Source of the DNA: Janthinobacterium sp. 344
GTDB taxonomy: Bacteria; Pseudomonadota; Gammaproteobacteria; Burkholderiales; Burkholderiaceae_D
Length of the DNA: 64,000 bases
Assembly (NCBI RefSeq): GCF_900112025.1
Contig: NZ_FOKL01000008.1
Coordinates: 38,601-102,600, forward strand
Direction: 5' to 3'
A program made the position numbers and the translations under genes. Shown here piece by piece: positions 7,866 through 15,662 of this stretch. How positions within the stretch are numbered: the stretch's first letter is position 1; every line of letters starts with the position of its first letter. The notes below the pieces were generated by a model. That model saw only the letters and a list, made by a program, of their open reading frames with translations. It had not been told where the DNA came from and searched no databases.

Positions 7866-9227
7866 TCAAACTGGCCCGGCGCCAATTTCGCCATCCGGCA
7901 TATCCATGAGCCGCCGCGCCTGACGGGAAATGCCCTGCAGGATGGCGTCGGCAAGATCCGCAGGAAAGCCGGGCGGCAGCAAGCCATACATGGCGGCCAC
8001 CACCCCATCGACATACCCTAGCACCTCGCCGATCACGTCCTGCGCCGCGGCCGCGCCGAAACTGGCCTGGCGCGCCTGGCTCAGCCAGTGGCGCCGCTGG
8101 ATCTGCTCCAGGTGGTAATGGTTGCTGGCGCCGCGCACGGCCATCGCCAGCCGGGCATCCTGGCGCGGCAGCTGGTGCGCGCCGGGGCCGATGATGGGAT
8201 GGGCGGACAGCACGTCGTAGAGCGGCGTCGACTGGAAACGGCTGTGCGGCAAATGGAAAATGCTGAAGTTCTTCGCATGGCCATCGGTCGCCGCCAGCAG
8301 CCAAAACACCAGCTGGATCTTGAAGAAGCGATGGCGGTCTGCCTCGGCCTGTGCAGAGCCCAGCAGGATGTCCATGATGCGGCTGATGCCCGGCCCGCCA
8401 TCGGCCTGGTACTTGTGCAGGGGCGGCGTGCCGGTCGCCTGGCAAAAATCCTCCTGCGGCAGCCGGACAATCCAGCTGCCATCACCCGACAGCCTGCGGT
8501 CGAAGCGCTCCACCACCAGCGTCTTCAGTTCCTCGAAAGTGGCGATGCGGCATGGCGCCGTGGGCAAGCCGAACGCGTACATGATCTGCGAACACAGCCA
8601 TTCGTTTTCCACCGAGGTGCGCATGTCGGCACGCATATTGCCCACCAGCCCCATGGGTAACTTCAGTATGTGCGTCGTCGGCGTGCTGCCGGTGGGACGG
8701 TGCCACTGGCCGCGATGCCATAGCAAGGCCGTCTTTTCCTGCGCTCCGGCAATCGACAGGCGCAGGTCCGGCTCCGCGCCTGGATGCCCGAACGGGGCTT
8801 CCGCGACCGTGTTGCGCAGTATCCTCGCCACGCCAGCCTCGTCCAGCGCCTCGCCCGTGATGGTAAACAGGTCCGTGGGTACCTCGCCGGGCGGCAATAG
8901 CTGGATGGCGCCGACACAGTCGCGCCCGGCCGCAGCGAGCAACTGGTACGGCGCGATGCCGCCGGTCTGGAAGTGCTGGGCCATGCGGCGGCGGATCGGT
9001 TCGCTGTCAGGCAGGAGGTTGTCGAAATAATTCTGCACCAGCGGGCCGCGATAGGCGCCGCCCTGCGGCTTGAAAGGCATCGACAGCGACAGCGGCCGTC
9101 CGGCCTCGTCGTCGATCCAGGCGTCAAAGTAGGTCAGCGCCGAGGTGCCAGCGGACGCGTCCCAGTAGGCGACGGGCATGCCGTTCAGCCATAGGTGCAG
9201 GCGCTGCGCATGCGCTCGCCGGCCCAT
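7866..9227 (-). CDS. hipA: HipA-type serine/threonine kinase toxin
   Basis: The 453-residue protein is close to the 440 of E. coli HipA. HipA kinases phosphorylate glutamyl-tRNA synthetase or related targets and induce dormancy. The autophosphorylation/P-loop segment LSIAGAQEKTALL (Ser158) and the catalytic loop ATDGHAKNFS (Asp315, Asn320) are both intact, so the kinase should be active. The N-terminal small domain includes the YFDNLLPDSEPIRRR segment of HipA proteins. It starts 3 bp after hipB stops, a normal toxin-antitoxin operon. On this mobile element it may act as an addiction module. Confidence 0.93.
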   Translation of the reverse strand: MGRRAHAQRLHLWLNGMPVAYWDASAGTSALTYFDAWIDDEAGRPLSLSMPFKPQGGAYRGPLVQNYFDNLLPDSEPIRRRMAQHFQTGGIAPYQLLAAAGRDCVGAIQLLPPGEVPTDLFTITGEALDEAGVARILRNTVAEAPFGHPGAEPDLRLSIAGAQEKTALLWHRGQWHRPTGSTPTTHILKLPMGLVGNMRADMRTSVENEWLCSQIMYAFGLPTAPCRIATFEELKTLVVERFDRRLSGDGSWIVRLPQEDFCQATGTPPLHKYQADGGPGISRIMDILLGSAQAEADRHRFFKIQLVFWLLAATDGHAKNFSIFHLPHSRFQSTPLYDVLSAHPIIGPGAHQLPRQDARLAMAVRGASNHYHLEQIQRRHWLSQARQASFGAAAAQDVIGEVLGYVDGVVAAMYGLLPPGFPADLADAILQGISRQARRLMDMPDGEIGAGPV

Positions 9228-9230
9228 AGC

Positions 9231-9596
9231 TTACCAGCGCTCCCTGGCCGATGGTGGAGGCTCCTGCCTTGCCGGCGCCTCCGGCCGCGCGGGACCGGGT
9301 GCACGCTGGCGCGCGAGGCGGGCGGCGGGCGGCCCCGCATCGGTTGCCTCCTGCGCGATGGCGGCATCCGGGGATGGCTGCCCGGCTGGCGAGAGCAGCA
9401 GTTCGGCCCCCAACAGCCGCAGCACCGTGTACAGGCGCTCAACGCTTGTCGAGGCGGGATTGGCTTCGATCTGCGCATAGCTTTGCTGCGTGATGCCCAG
9501 CTGCTCCGCCAGCGCCTGCTGCGACAGGCCGGCCTGCTTGCGGAAGCCCACGAGAATCGGCCGCAAGTGCTGCAAGGATCGGATCGGATAGTCCAT
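9231..9596 (-). CDS. hipB: HipB-type HTH antitoxin
   Basis: The protein has 121 residues. An Xre/Cro-type helix-turn-helix lies at residues about 15-65 (LVGFRKQAGLSQQALAEQLG, then ITQQSYAQIEANPASTSVER). A Pro/Ala-rich tail of about 45 residues follows and is longer than in E. coli HipB (88 residues). It is expected to neutralise HipA and repress the operon. ACTGT-type half-sites lie directly upstream and over the promoter. Confidence 0.9.
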   Translation of the reverse strand: MDYPIRSLQHLRPILVGFRKQAGLSQQALAEQLGITQQSYAQIEANPASTSVERLYTVLRLLGAELLLSPAGQPSPDAAIAQEATDAGPPAARLARQRAPGPARPEAPARQEPPPSARERW

Positions 9597-9618
9597 GGCG
9601 TGTCCTAGGATGTGTATC

Positions 9619-9690
9619 TACAGTATAGGAACTGTCAAACGCAATTACAAGAAAAAGACTGTAATTCCACTTTACAGTCCATAGACTGTA
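9619..9690 (-). promoter_or_regulatory. hipBA promoter and operator array
   Basis: On the minus strand, TTGTAA (9645-9650) and TATACT (9622-9627) are separated by 17 bp. Inverted repeats share the half-site ACTGT: ACAGT-N6-ACTGT at 9620-9635 covers the -10 box, and GACTGTA (9657-9663), TACAGTC (9673-9679) and GACTGTA (9684-9690) lie upstream. They are the likely HipB binding sites. Confidence 0.75.
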
Positions 9691-9741
9691 TCTTGGATAT
9701 TCCAGTCGATGACTGCCGGGCACCGCCAGCAAGCCAGCGGC

Positions 9742-10071
9742 TCAGTTGGCGCTGTGGAATTTCAACCAGAACGCTTCGCGGCAGCGACTGTCAAAGCGCC
9801 TGACCGCTGGCTGCACCTCCACCGGCGCCAGCCCGTTCGATGGCACTTCATAGGTGATCCAGCACTCCGCGCAGGCCGCCTGCGATGGAAAGCTATCCTC
9901 TTCGGACGTGCGCCGCACCACCACGCCATTGCTGAAGTAATAAGTGGCCACTTCCTGTCGTACCTCAAAGCCGTCCTCCTGCCAGAAGGATTGCGCGATA
10001 TCGCGCCGCTCGATAACAGCCTGGCTGGGCAGGTTGAAAATAGCACCGATGTAGGTCAACAAGTCATTCAT
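9742..10071 (-). CDS. Hypothetical protein between korB and hipB
   Basis: The 109-residue protein starts MNDLLTYIGAIFNLPSQ. It contains two paired cysteines (AACAEC) and a Trp/Phe-rich C-terminus, with no signal peptide. I do not recognise the family. The start is set at 10071, where the protein-like sequence begins; the frame continues upstream, but there it reads Arg-rich sequence antisense in composition. It lies in the same direction as korB upstream and hipBA downstream, where RP4 has korF, korG and kfrA. Confidence 0.55.
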   Translation of the reverse strand: MNDLLTYIGAIFNLPSQAVIERRDIAQSFWQEDGFEVRQEVATYYFSNGVVVRRTSEEDSFPSQAACAECWITYEVPSNGLAPVEVQPAVRRFDSRCREAFWLKFHSAN

Positions 10072-10204
10072 GGTCGCATGACAAATAATTGGACGGTTCC
10101 GTCTGCACTTCAAGACACGCTGGCGGAAACTGCGGCACAGCACAAGAGCCGCAGTGTAGCACCGGCCCTGATCCGCGCGGCAAGCGCCATGTCCCACGGA
10201 TGCG

Positions 10205-11152
10205 TCAGTCACCCGCGCCCAGCAGCCTGAGCGGCACAAGCCCGGCGAGCGCCACCTCCACTTCGACGCCATCGGCGCGCCGCAGCCAGGCCAACCCTTC
10301 CCCGCCAGGCCTGCGTCCCAGCACCAGCACGCCTTCGCCTTGGCCATGGCGCACGAGAATGCCCGTGCAGCGCCAGCGGCTGGCACCAGCCGGCGTGGCA
10401 AGAGTGGCCTGCGCAGATGCGGGCGGACCTGCGGCCGATGGCACGACTGTGGCGTCGCCGGTTCCGTGGGTGATCTCGTCCTCCTCGCCAAACTTCGCCC
10501 CGAGAAATGCGCGCAGCAACTTGACGGCGCTACGCGTGATCTCCGGTTCGTCCTCGCGCAGCCAGGCCGCCACCTCGCCCGGGTGCGACTTGTAGGCCGT
10601 CACCAGTTCATTCACCGTCGTCACGTCGCGTACCCTACCCTCGTTGAACGCCAGGGCGACGGGTTCGGGCAAGTCCAGCAGGGCCGCATGCTGTGTCACG
10701 AAGGCGGCGGACTTGCTAATGTTGCTGGCGATCTGCCCCCGCTTCAGCCCCTTCGACAGTTCGCGGCCGATGTAATTGGCAATTTCCCGCGCCGTCAGCT
10801 CGTTGCGCTGCAGGTTTTCCACGACCTGGTCGGTCTCGCTGTAGTCGTCGTCGATAAAGCCGGGGATAGTCGCCAGTTGCGCCAGCCGCGATGCGCGGTA
10901 GCGGCGCGCGCCGTGATTGATGATGTAGCGGCCGGGCCGGTCGGGATGATGGCGTACGGAGATCGGCGTCTTGATGCCGCGCATGCGGATAGAGGCAGCG
11001 AGTTCGGCCAGGCTATGCACCGTAAAGCCCGGATTTGCGGCCGAGCGCGGCTGCATTGGGTCTTCGTCGATATGTTCAAGCGGCAGCGCCAGCGGCCTGC
11101 CCTCCGGCGCGCGGCCGCTGCTGGCGCCCGGCGGCGCGGATGCCTTCTTCAT
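10205..11152 (-). CDS. korB: KorB, ParB-family partition protein and global repressor
   Basis: The protein has 315 residues, RP4 KorB 358. The ParB N-terminal domain includes DEDPMQPR and the CTP/C-motif block NHGARRYRAS. The HTH/KorB domain follows (ENLQRNELTAREIANYIGRE, SAFVTQH-like, LLDLPEPVALAFNEGRVRDV), then a C-terminal SH3-like dimer domain (LARRPGGEGLAWL-like). It binds 13-bp operators, three of which lie in this window. ATG at 11152 overlaps the kleE stop by 4 bases. In RP4 korA and incC precede korB; both are absent here, so the ParA partner must be elsewhere or lost. Confidence 0.92.
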   Translation of the reverse strand: MKKASAPPGASSGRAPEGRPLALPLEHIDEDPMQPRSAANPGFTVHSLAELAASIRMRGIKTPISVRHHPDRPGRYIINHGARRYRASRLAQLATIPGFIDDDYSETDQVVENLQRNELTAREIANYIGRELSKGLKRGQIASNISKSAAFVTQHAALLDLPEPVALAFNEGRVRDVTTVNELVTAYKSHPGEVAAWLREDEPEITRSAVKLLRAFLGAKFGEEDEITHGTGDATVVPSAAGPPASAQATLATPAGASRWRCTGILVRHGQGEGVLVLGRRPGGEGLAWLRRADGVEVEVALAGLVPLRLLGAGD

Positions 11153-11451
11153 CGCGGCTGGTCCGGCTTGCCGTACGCCACAAACCAGGTCAGGTAGCAG
11201 AAAAAGCCATAGTGCAGCAGCAAGGTCCATCCGGCATGCGCGCCAGGCGTATCCCACAGCACCAGCGCACGCAGCAGCTGGAACAGCACGTCGCACACCA
11301 TGATGAAACGCAGCAATGGCCAGCACAGCGTGACGATGACCCACAGGACGGTGCGCAGGCCAGGCCGGCCCGGCGGCGGAACAGGCGCGGGCGGGAGCGG
11401 CGGCGCTTTCGCCTTGCGTGGTACCGGTGGAAACTGAATGATGTCTGCCAT
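11149..11451 (-). CDS. kleE: KleE-like small membrane protein
   Basis: The protein has 100 residues. It opens MADIIQFPPVPRKAK, then a Pro-rich stretch, then two to three hydrophobic segments (TVLWVIVTLCWPLLRFIMV; WTLLLHYGFFCYLTWFV) with the DTPGAHAGWT block in between. This follows the KleE protein of the IncP kle operon in length and layout; its function is unknown beyond a contribution to plasmid maintenance. GGAGGA precedes the start. It is translationally coupled to korB, which in RP4 lies several genes further on. Confidence 0.75.
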   Translation of the reverse strand: MADIIQFPPVPRKAKAPPLPPAPVPPPGRPGLRTVLWVIVTLCWPLLRFIMVCDVLFQLLRALVLWDTPGAHAGWTLLLHYGFFCYLTWFVAYGKPDQPR

Positions 11452-11571
11452 ACGTCCTCCCCCCCGCTTCGCGGCACCAGTGCAACTGATATGTCGGCAG
11501 AACCTATCGTCGCTCCACCAGCCGTAAGCGACTTTGATCCAGAACAAGGTCTGGTTCTGCCATTGGCGTAA

Positions 11572-11588
11572 TTTTTAGCTGCTAAAAA
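11572..11588. promoter_or_regulatory. KorB-type operator upstream of kleE-korB
   Basis: TTTTTAGCTGCTAAAAA, a 17-bp palindrome containing the same TTTAGCTGCTAAA core as at 1350. It lies 120 bp upstream of kleE-korB and fits KorB autoregulation. Confidence 0.8.
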
Positions 11589-12295
11589 AGGCCCGATTGA
11601 GCGCCGCCATGAAGTATTGGGCACACGGGAATAACCACCGCCGTGTTTCAGTCGGTATCACGTGCGTATCCATGTTGAATCACCGTCCGCAGCAACCACC
11701 AATTGCACCAGTAATTCGAAGTGATCATTGTGCAGTTCACAAAGCGCCACATTAGGAGATGCGAAACTCGGCCGAGCGATGCAAGAGGGTTTCGATAGTA
11801 GGTGACATAGATAACAGAATGAGGAGGTTCAGGCGAAAAAAGCACACTATCGAACAGCTATCGTAATGCAAATGTATTCAATGTGCCCCTCCTTCACCAT
11901 AACGGACGACGGAAGATGTAATATTGGTTCGAAGCAGCAGCACAGCGGCTGCTTCTGAACGCTATAAAAGCACAGTCCACTGCGAAAGCCTGCTTGGTGC
12001 GCTCAATAAGATCCAGGAATCTGCACGCTGGCAGTATACTCTCCATCACAGCCGGGGCGACATGGCGCTTGGCGGCATCACACGAAAACTGAACCTTGCT
12101 TTTGCTGCTTGACTTCAATTTTGGCGCGTTCTATAAGCGGGAATTATCAGCAATTCGTCCGAACCCATTTGACAAACGTGATAATTTGTGTAAAATGCTT
12201 GAACAGTCATCTGGTGAGGTCTACTCAAAGCAATTTGATTGGACTGGGGTGTTCGATTCTCCCTGACTAAAACACATTTTATGAGTGTTTTTTAG
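11589..12295. other. Gene-free stretch with a promoter-like pair
   Basis: No supportable gene. Short frames at 11648-11845 and 11894-12118 lack ribosome sites and protein-like composition. A good promoter-like pair TTGACA (12169-12174), 16 bp, TAAAAT (12191-12196) points rightward toward the hairpin at 12261; it could drive an RNA of about 100 nt. Confidence 0.5.
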
Positions 12296-12301
12296 TCAGG
12301 G
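12261..12301. terminator. Hairpin at the 3' end of the pentapeptide gene
   Basis: CCCTGACTAAAACAC (12261-12275) pairs with GTGTTTTTTAGTCAGGG (12285-12301) with a two-base bulge. The pentapeptide gene's stop lies in the stem. It may terminate from both sides, although no U-run follows on either strand. Confidence 0.55.
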
Positions 12302-13180
12302 TTTAGTAGGCTTTGTAGTAGATTTTGGCCCGAGTAGATCAGGTCTTATTGCTCTAACGGCACTTTCTAAATTTGCATCAAGCTTTGCATATTTAAGGCT
12401 TTTGCACGTAACTAGCTGTTCTACAGTTAAATCAAAACACTGCCGAAGGTCGGCACGTTCCATATTACATCCATTCAGCGATGCATTCTTAAAGCTACAG
12501 TTCTTAAAGCGCGTTGCATGAAAATTCGCGTCCTCGAGTTCTGCTTTGAAAAAATCCACATCTTCTAGTGCACTTGCCATCATCCTTCCATTCTTGAACT
12601 TTAGATACCGCATACAGCAATTGTGAATATGCACTTTGTTGAATGTCGCACTATTGGCAGATGCTCCTCGAAAATTCGTCTCGATAAATTTTGATGCACT
12701 AAAGTTCGTCAAATCTAAAAGCGCCCCCATTGCCATCGATTTTGAAAGATCTAGATTTTTTGGTTTTGTTTTAGCTAATGTGCATTTTGATAAATCAATG
12801 GACTTTATACCCAGCTCTTGAAGTCTTCTTATGTTCGCATAATTTTTAAATGCAGCCTCCTCCGAAAACAAGAATCGAGTATCATCAATATTCTCTTTAT
12901 ATTTTTTAATTTTTTCTTGTTTTTCATGTTTAATCATAACAACATACAAGCCAATACTAAAAAAAAGAAAATCGATTGCACTGCTATGCATATTAGTAAC
13001 AATCCCCGCATAAAAAGAGTCTTGCCCCCAAAGAGAAAATTCAAAAAGCAATGGAAGTTTTTCATATAGAATCGTTGAGGTAGCTATGATGATTAAAAAT
13101 AATGCAAAAAGATAAATCAACGTCTTAACTCGAGCATCTTTCATCAATGATGAAAACAAGAAATTTTTACTATTTTTCAT
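12296..13180 (-). CDS. Membrane-anchored pentapeptide-repeat protein
   Basis: The protein has 294 residues. A hydrophobic segment at about 19-38 (KTLIYLFALFLIIIATSTIL) and a second near 68-85 (AIDFLFFSIGLYVVMI) form a hairpin-like membrane anchor. A charged linker follows, then a right-handed beta-helix region from about 135 to 265 with A(N/D)xxx repeats such as LEDANFHATRFKNCSFKNAS and LNGCNMERADLRQC. The coding sequence is AT-rich (roughly 35-40% GC), unlike everything around it, so it was probably acquired separately. Biochemical function unknown; some soluble pentapeptide proteins mimic DNA, but this membrane form need not. Confidence 0.8.
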   Translation of the reverse strand: MKNSKNFLFSSLMKDARVKTLIYLFALFLIIIATSTILYEKLPLLFEFSLWGQDSFYAGIVTNMHSSAIDFLFFSIGLYVVMIKHEKQEKIKKYKENIDDTRFLFSEEAAFKNYANIRRLQELGIKSIDLSKCTLAKTKPKNLDLSKSMAMGALLDLTNFSASKFIETNFRGASANSATFNKVHIHNCCMRYLKFKNGRMMASALEDVDFFKAELEDANFHATRFKNCSFKNASLNGCNMERADLRQCFDLTVEQLVTCKSLKYAKLDANLESAVRAIRPDLLGPKSTTKPTKP

Positions 13181-13487
13181 TATATTATTTACTCACAGAT
13201 ATTAATTTAATTAAGTTTATTGTCGCGATTTATTAAATCTCAGGAAGAGGAATTTATTCCATAAATAAAATTTATACCAACCATTAATAATTAGAAAATT
13301 TTTAAAAAGTCAGTGCGAACTACATTCTATTGAATGCTGTAGTTATTTTCGCATCTGGCCTTCGGAGGATGCCGAGAAACAGTATAAAATGCGCTGAATG
13401 CATTGCTCAGAATTTTTTTAACTGTCAAGAACCACTAGATTATAAAGACGTTTAACGAATAATTTCGACTTTTCGCCTATAATTTCT

Positions 13488-13850
13488 GACTCTGTCGCAT
13501 TAGCAACCAGTCGGAGATCGATCAGGTGGCCTCCGAGTCCAAACACGGAACTCGCTATGCCCAACTTCAAAGAGATGATCGATGTGATCCTGGTTTGCAT
13601 GCGCTGGTATGCAACTTACTTGCTACACTACCGGCATTTGAAAGAAATGATGGAAGAGCGTGGTGTATCGGTCGACCGCTCATCGATTAATCGACGGACG
13701 ATCCATATCCTTCTGCACGTCAAGAAGATGACCCCTAAGACAATGACCCGGTCGCTGGGAGCTGACGAATCGCTGAGACCTTGATCAAGGAGCTCTGTCG
13801 TATTACAGATCCGAAGACGGATTTTTCCAGTACGGCATTTACATTCTCAC
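13488..13850 (+). pseudogene. Decayed IS6-family transposase
   Basis: From 13557 the frame reads MPNFKEMIDVILVCMRWYAT and LLHYRHLKEMMEERGVSVDR, matching the N-terminal part of IS6-family DDE transposases (typically VRWYAAYPLSYRHLEEMMEERG). It then breaks: the expected PVGGSWRMDETYIKVKG appears only as shifted pieces around 13755-13800. GACTCTGTCGCA at 13488 resembles an IS6 terminal repeat. No complete catalytic triad or right end is visible. Inactive remnant. Confidence 0.75.
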
Positions 13851-14282
13851 TCTCAACGTTGAATCGGTGGCTAGCGCTGCCAAGGCTGATCTCGTATCAG
13901 TGGTTGACCTCATTGGTCAGCAGTATTCGAAATGTGCGGCCTGGACACCGCCTACTTCTTCGGGGCAGAAAATTTTTCTTCATCCGGTTTCCCTCTGCAG
14001 ACTCTCGTACGAAACCGCTCATCTCATACCAACTGACAAGCAACTCTTTACTCGTGCTGTGATCAAGAGGGTAAGCATGGAGCGCCACAAAGTTAAATTT
14101 CAATTGAATGGCAATATTTTCCGCGTAGTCAAGTAAGCTAGTAGCTATGTATTTTTGCTCGACTCGGGAGGTACATCAATTTCGATTATAAATCCTGAGG
14201 GTGCAAGTGAACTTCGTACTCGTCATAAATCAGCAGGCCTGATTAGACCTCTTCACTTAAGCCACACTTGCATACACCTATT
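13851..14282. other. Gene-free stretch after the IS6 remnant
   Basis: Short frames here (13781-14062, 13867-14136) have no recognisable domain or ribosome site. The stretch may contain further unrecognisable transposase or element debris. Confidence 0.4.
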
Positions 14283-14295
14283 TTTAGCAGCTAAA
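14283..14295. promoter_or_regulatory. KorB-type operator upstream of the AlpA-like gene
   Basis: TTTAGCAGCTAAA, the same palindrome as at 1350 and 11574 in the opposite sense. It lies 255 bp upstream of the AlpA-like gene and may put it under KorB control. Confidence 0.72.
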
Positions 14296-14549
14296 ACTGC
14301 ACAGACCATCAAATGCCCTTGTGGCAGCTGCCTGCAAACACCTTTGATCTAGTCGATATACCCGCCCGATTCCAGTTGTATTGGCCGTATGCGCCATCGA
14401 TACTGACTACGTATTTTCGGAATAATGATTGTGAATACAATGTCGACACACCGCCACTGGCGACACGACCTCAACGAACCGATCTGAGTCTTTGCCGCCA
14501 TACTGGCACCGAACCTGTCTCACTCGCTGAGGAGCAAAAGGAGCCTACC

Positions 14550-14873
14550 ATGACCCAAGTCGCATTTCCTTCCACCCCAGAGCCACCCGCAACTCCAACG
14601 CTCAATGAGGAACGTTTCATCCGCTTGGCTGAAGTGCTGGCCACCTGCGGGAAATCCCGCAGCAGCGTTTATGAAGGCATCAAGGATGGCACCTTTCCGG
14701 CCCCGGTAAAACTCAAAGGCCGCTCATCGGCCTGGCTCAAGAGTGAAATCCTGCACTGGATGCAGGCGTGCGTTGCCGCACGGCTTCCTGTCCCGGTTGC
14801 AATACAGGCGACGTCCATGAAAACAGTGACAGCGAATGGTTTAAGCACGCGCACCAGGCGTCAGCGTGCTTAA
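14550..14873 (+). CDS. AlpA-family regulator/excisionase-like protein
   Basis: The 107-residue protein has a MerR/AlpA-type DNA-binding core: EERFIRLAEVLATCGKSRSS, VYEGIKDGTFPAPVKLKGRS, SAWLKSEILHWM. AlpA proteins of P4-like elements activate integrase expression or act as excisionases. The ATG at 14550 has AAAGGAG 8-10 bases upstream. It lies next to the broken integrase gene and the tRNA, the standard position at the end of an integrative element. Confidence 0.85.
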   Translation: MTQVAFPSTPEPPATPTLNEERFIRLAEVLATCGKSRSSVYEGIKDGTFPAPVKLKGRSSAWLKSEILHWMQACVAARLPVPVAIQATSMKTVTANGLSTRTRRQRA

Positions 14874-14959
14874 GGATGTCCCGTGCAAACATCCCATTGC
14901 GCGACAGTAGGTGTGGCGCTGGCGCAAAAACAAGTTCGTGTCTGCATCAGCAAGCTACA

Positions 14960-15384
14960 TTAATCAAAAAGATCGTCGCGCCATCGGGGGGGCTTCCTGT
15001 CTGGCAAGCGATGTGCCAGCGCATGCTCGCATACTTCGCGCGAAAAGGTATTGGCTGCCGCCTCGGCGCGCCAGTCGCGGAACGAAGAACGGGAACCATG
15101 TACGGTAATGTCGTCAAACTGCATGCAGCGCAAGACTGCCGTCAAACTCATGTCCGACAACTGAGCGCTACGCTTGCGACCTGAAAAGATGACGTCCCCT
15201 TGACGCGGACTGCCCGCAGCAGCGCAAGCGCCTCACAAGACAGCGGCACGCGATGCTCCTTGCCGGCCTTCATCCGCTGCGCTGGAATCGCCCACAGCGC
15301 CGCCTCCAAGTCAATCTACCGCCACCGCGCCCGCCACCTGACCTCTCCTGAGCGAACGGCCGTCAGAATCGCAACGCCAGCGCA
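14960..15384 (-). pseudogene. P4-type tyrosine integrase, C-terminal remnant
   Basis: On the minus strand the fragment reads ILTAVRSGEVR (first catalytic Arg), then an in-frame stop in the RARW-x-IDLEAALW segment, AIPAQRMKAGKEHRVPLS, a frameshift near 15200, then MSLTAVLRCMQFDDITVHGS, RSSFRDW and REVCEHALAHRLPD (His-x-x-Arg and second His). The segment after PD should contain the catalytic Tyr of YRRGDLFEKR, but here reads RWRDDLFD, so the Tyr is gone. The N-terminal half is missing. It reads away from the tRNA-Val 3' end as expected for this integrase class. Confidence 0.88.
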
Positions 15385-15455
15385 GCGATCCTCTCTATGT
15401 CCAGCATCGTCCACATTGATCCGAGACTGTTTCCCGTACTTTTCCCGTACCAAAC

Positions 15456-15490
15456 AAAAAAGGCCTACACCAGATCAGTGTAAGCCTTTG
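15456..15490 (-). terminator. Terminator of tRNA-Val
   Basis: On the minus strand AAAGGCTTACAC, a 7-base loop and GTGTAGGCCTTTTTT form a strong stem with a T-run, 17 bases after the tRNA CCA. Confidence 0.85.
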
Positions 15491-15506
15491 ATATCAAACG
15501 AATTCT

Positions 15507-15581
15507 TGGTGGGAAGTGCAAGTTTCGAACTTGCGACCCCTGCAGTGTGAATGCAGTGCTCTACCCCTGAGCTAACCTCCC
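15507..15581 (-). tRNA. tRNA-Val (anticodon CAC)
   Basis: A 75-nt cloverleaf including encoded CCA. The acceptor arms are GGGAGGT and ACTTCCC, the D stem GCTC/GAGC, the anticodon stem CTGCA/TGCAG with loop TTCACAC (anticodon CAC, reads GUG), and the T arm GCAAG-TTCGAAA-CTTGC. The 3' end faces the broken integrase, so it is the likely attachment site of the element. Confidence 0.95.
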
Positions 15582-15662
15582 GAAGCGAGGCGAATTATCG
15601 CATAGGTGTTGCGGCATCTGCAAGGGCTGGAGACAGGAAATTTTCTGCGCCCTGCCTTTTTC

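Noticed and set aside
11648..12118. Two short minus-strand frames
   Set aside because: No ribosome site, no protein-like composition, no relation to neighbours.
12245..12270. tRNA T-arm-like sequence as a possible second attachment site
   Set aside because: Only a T-loop-like word is present; no acceptor, D or anticodon arms, and the T stem has a mismatch.
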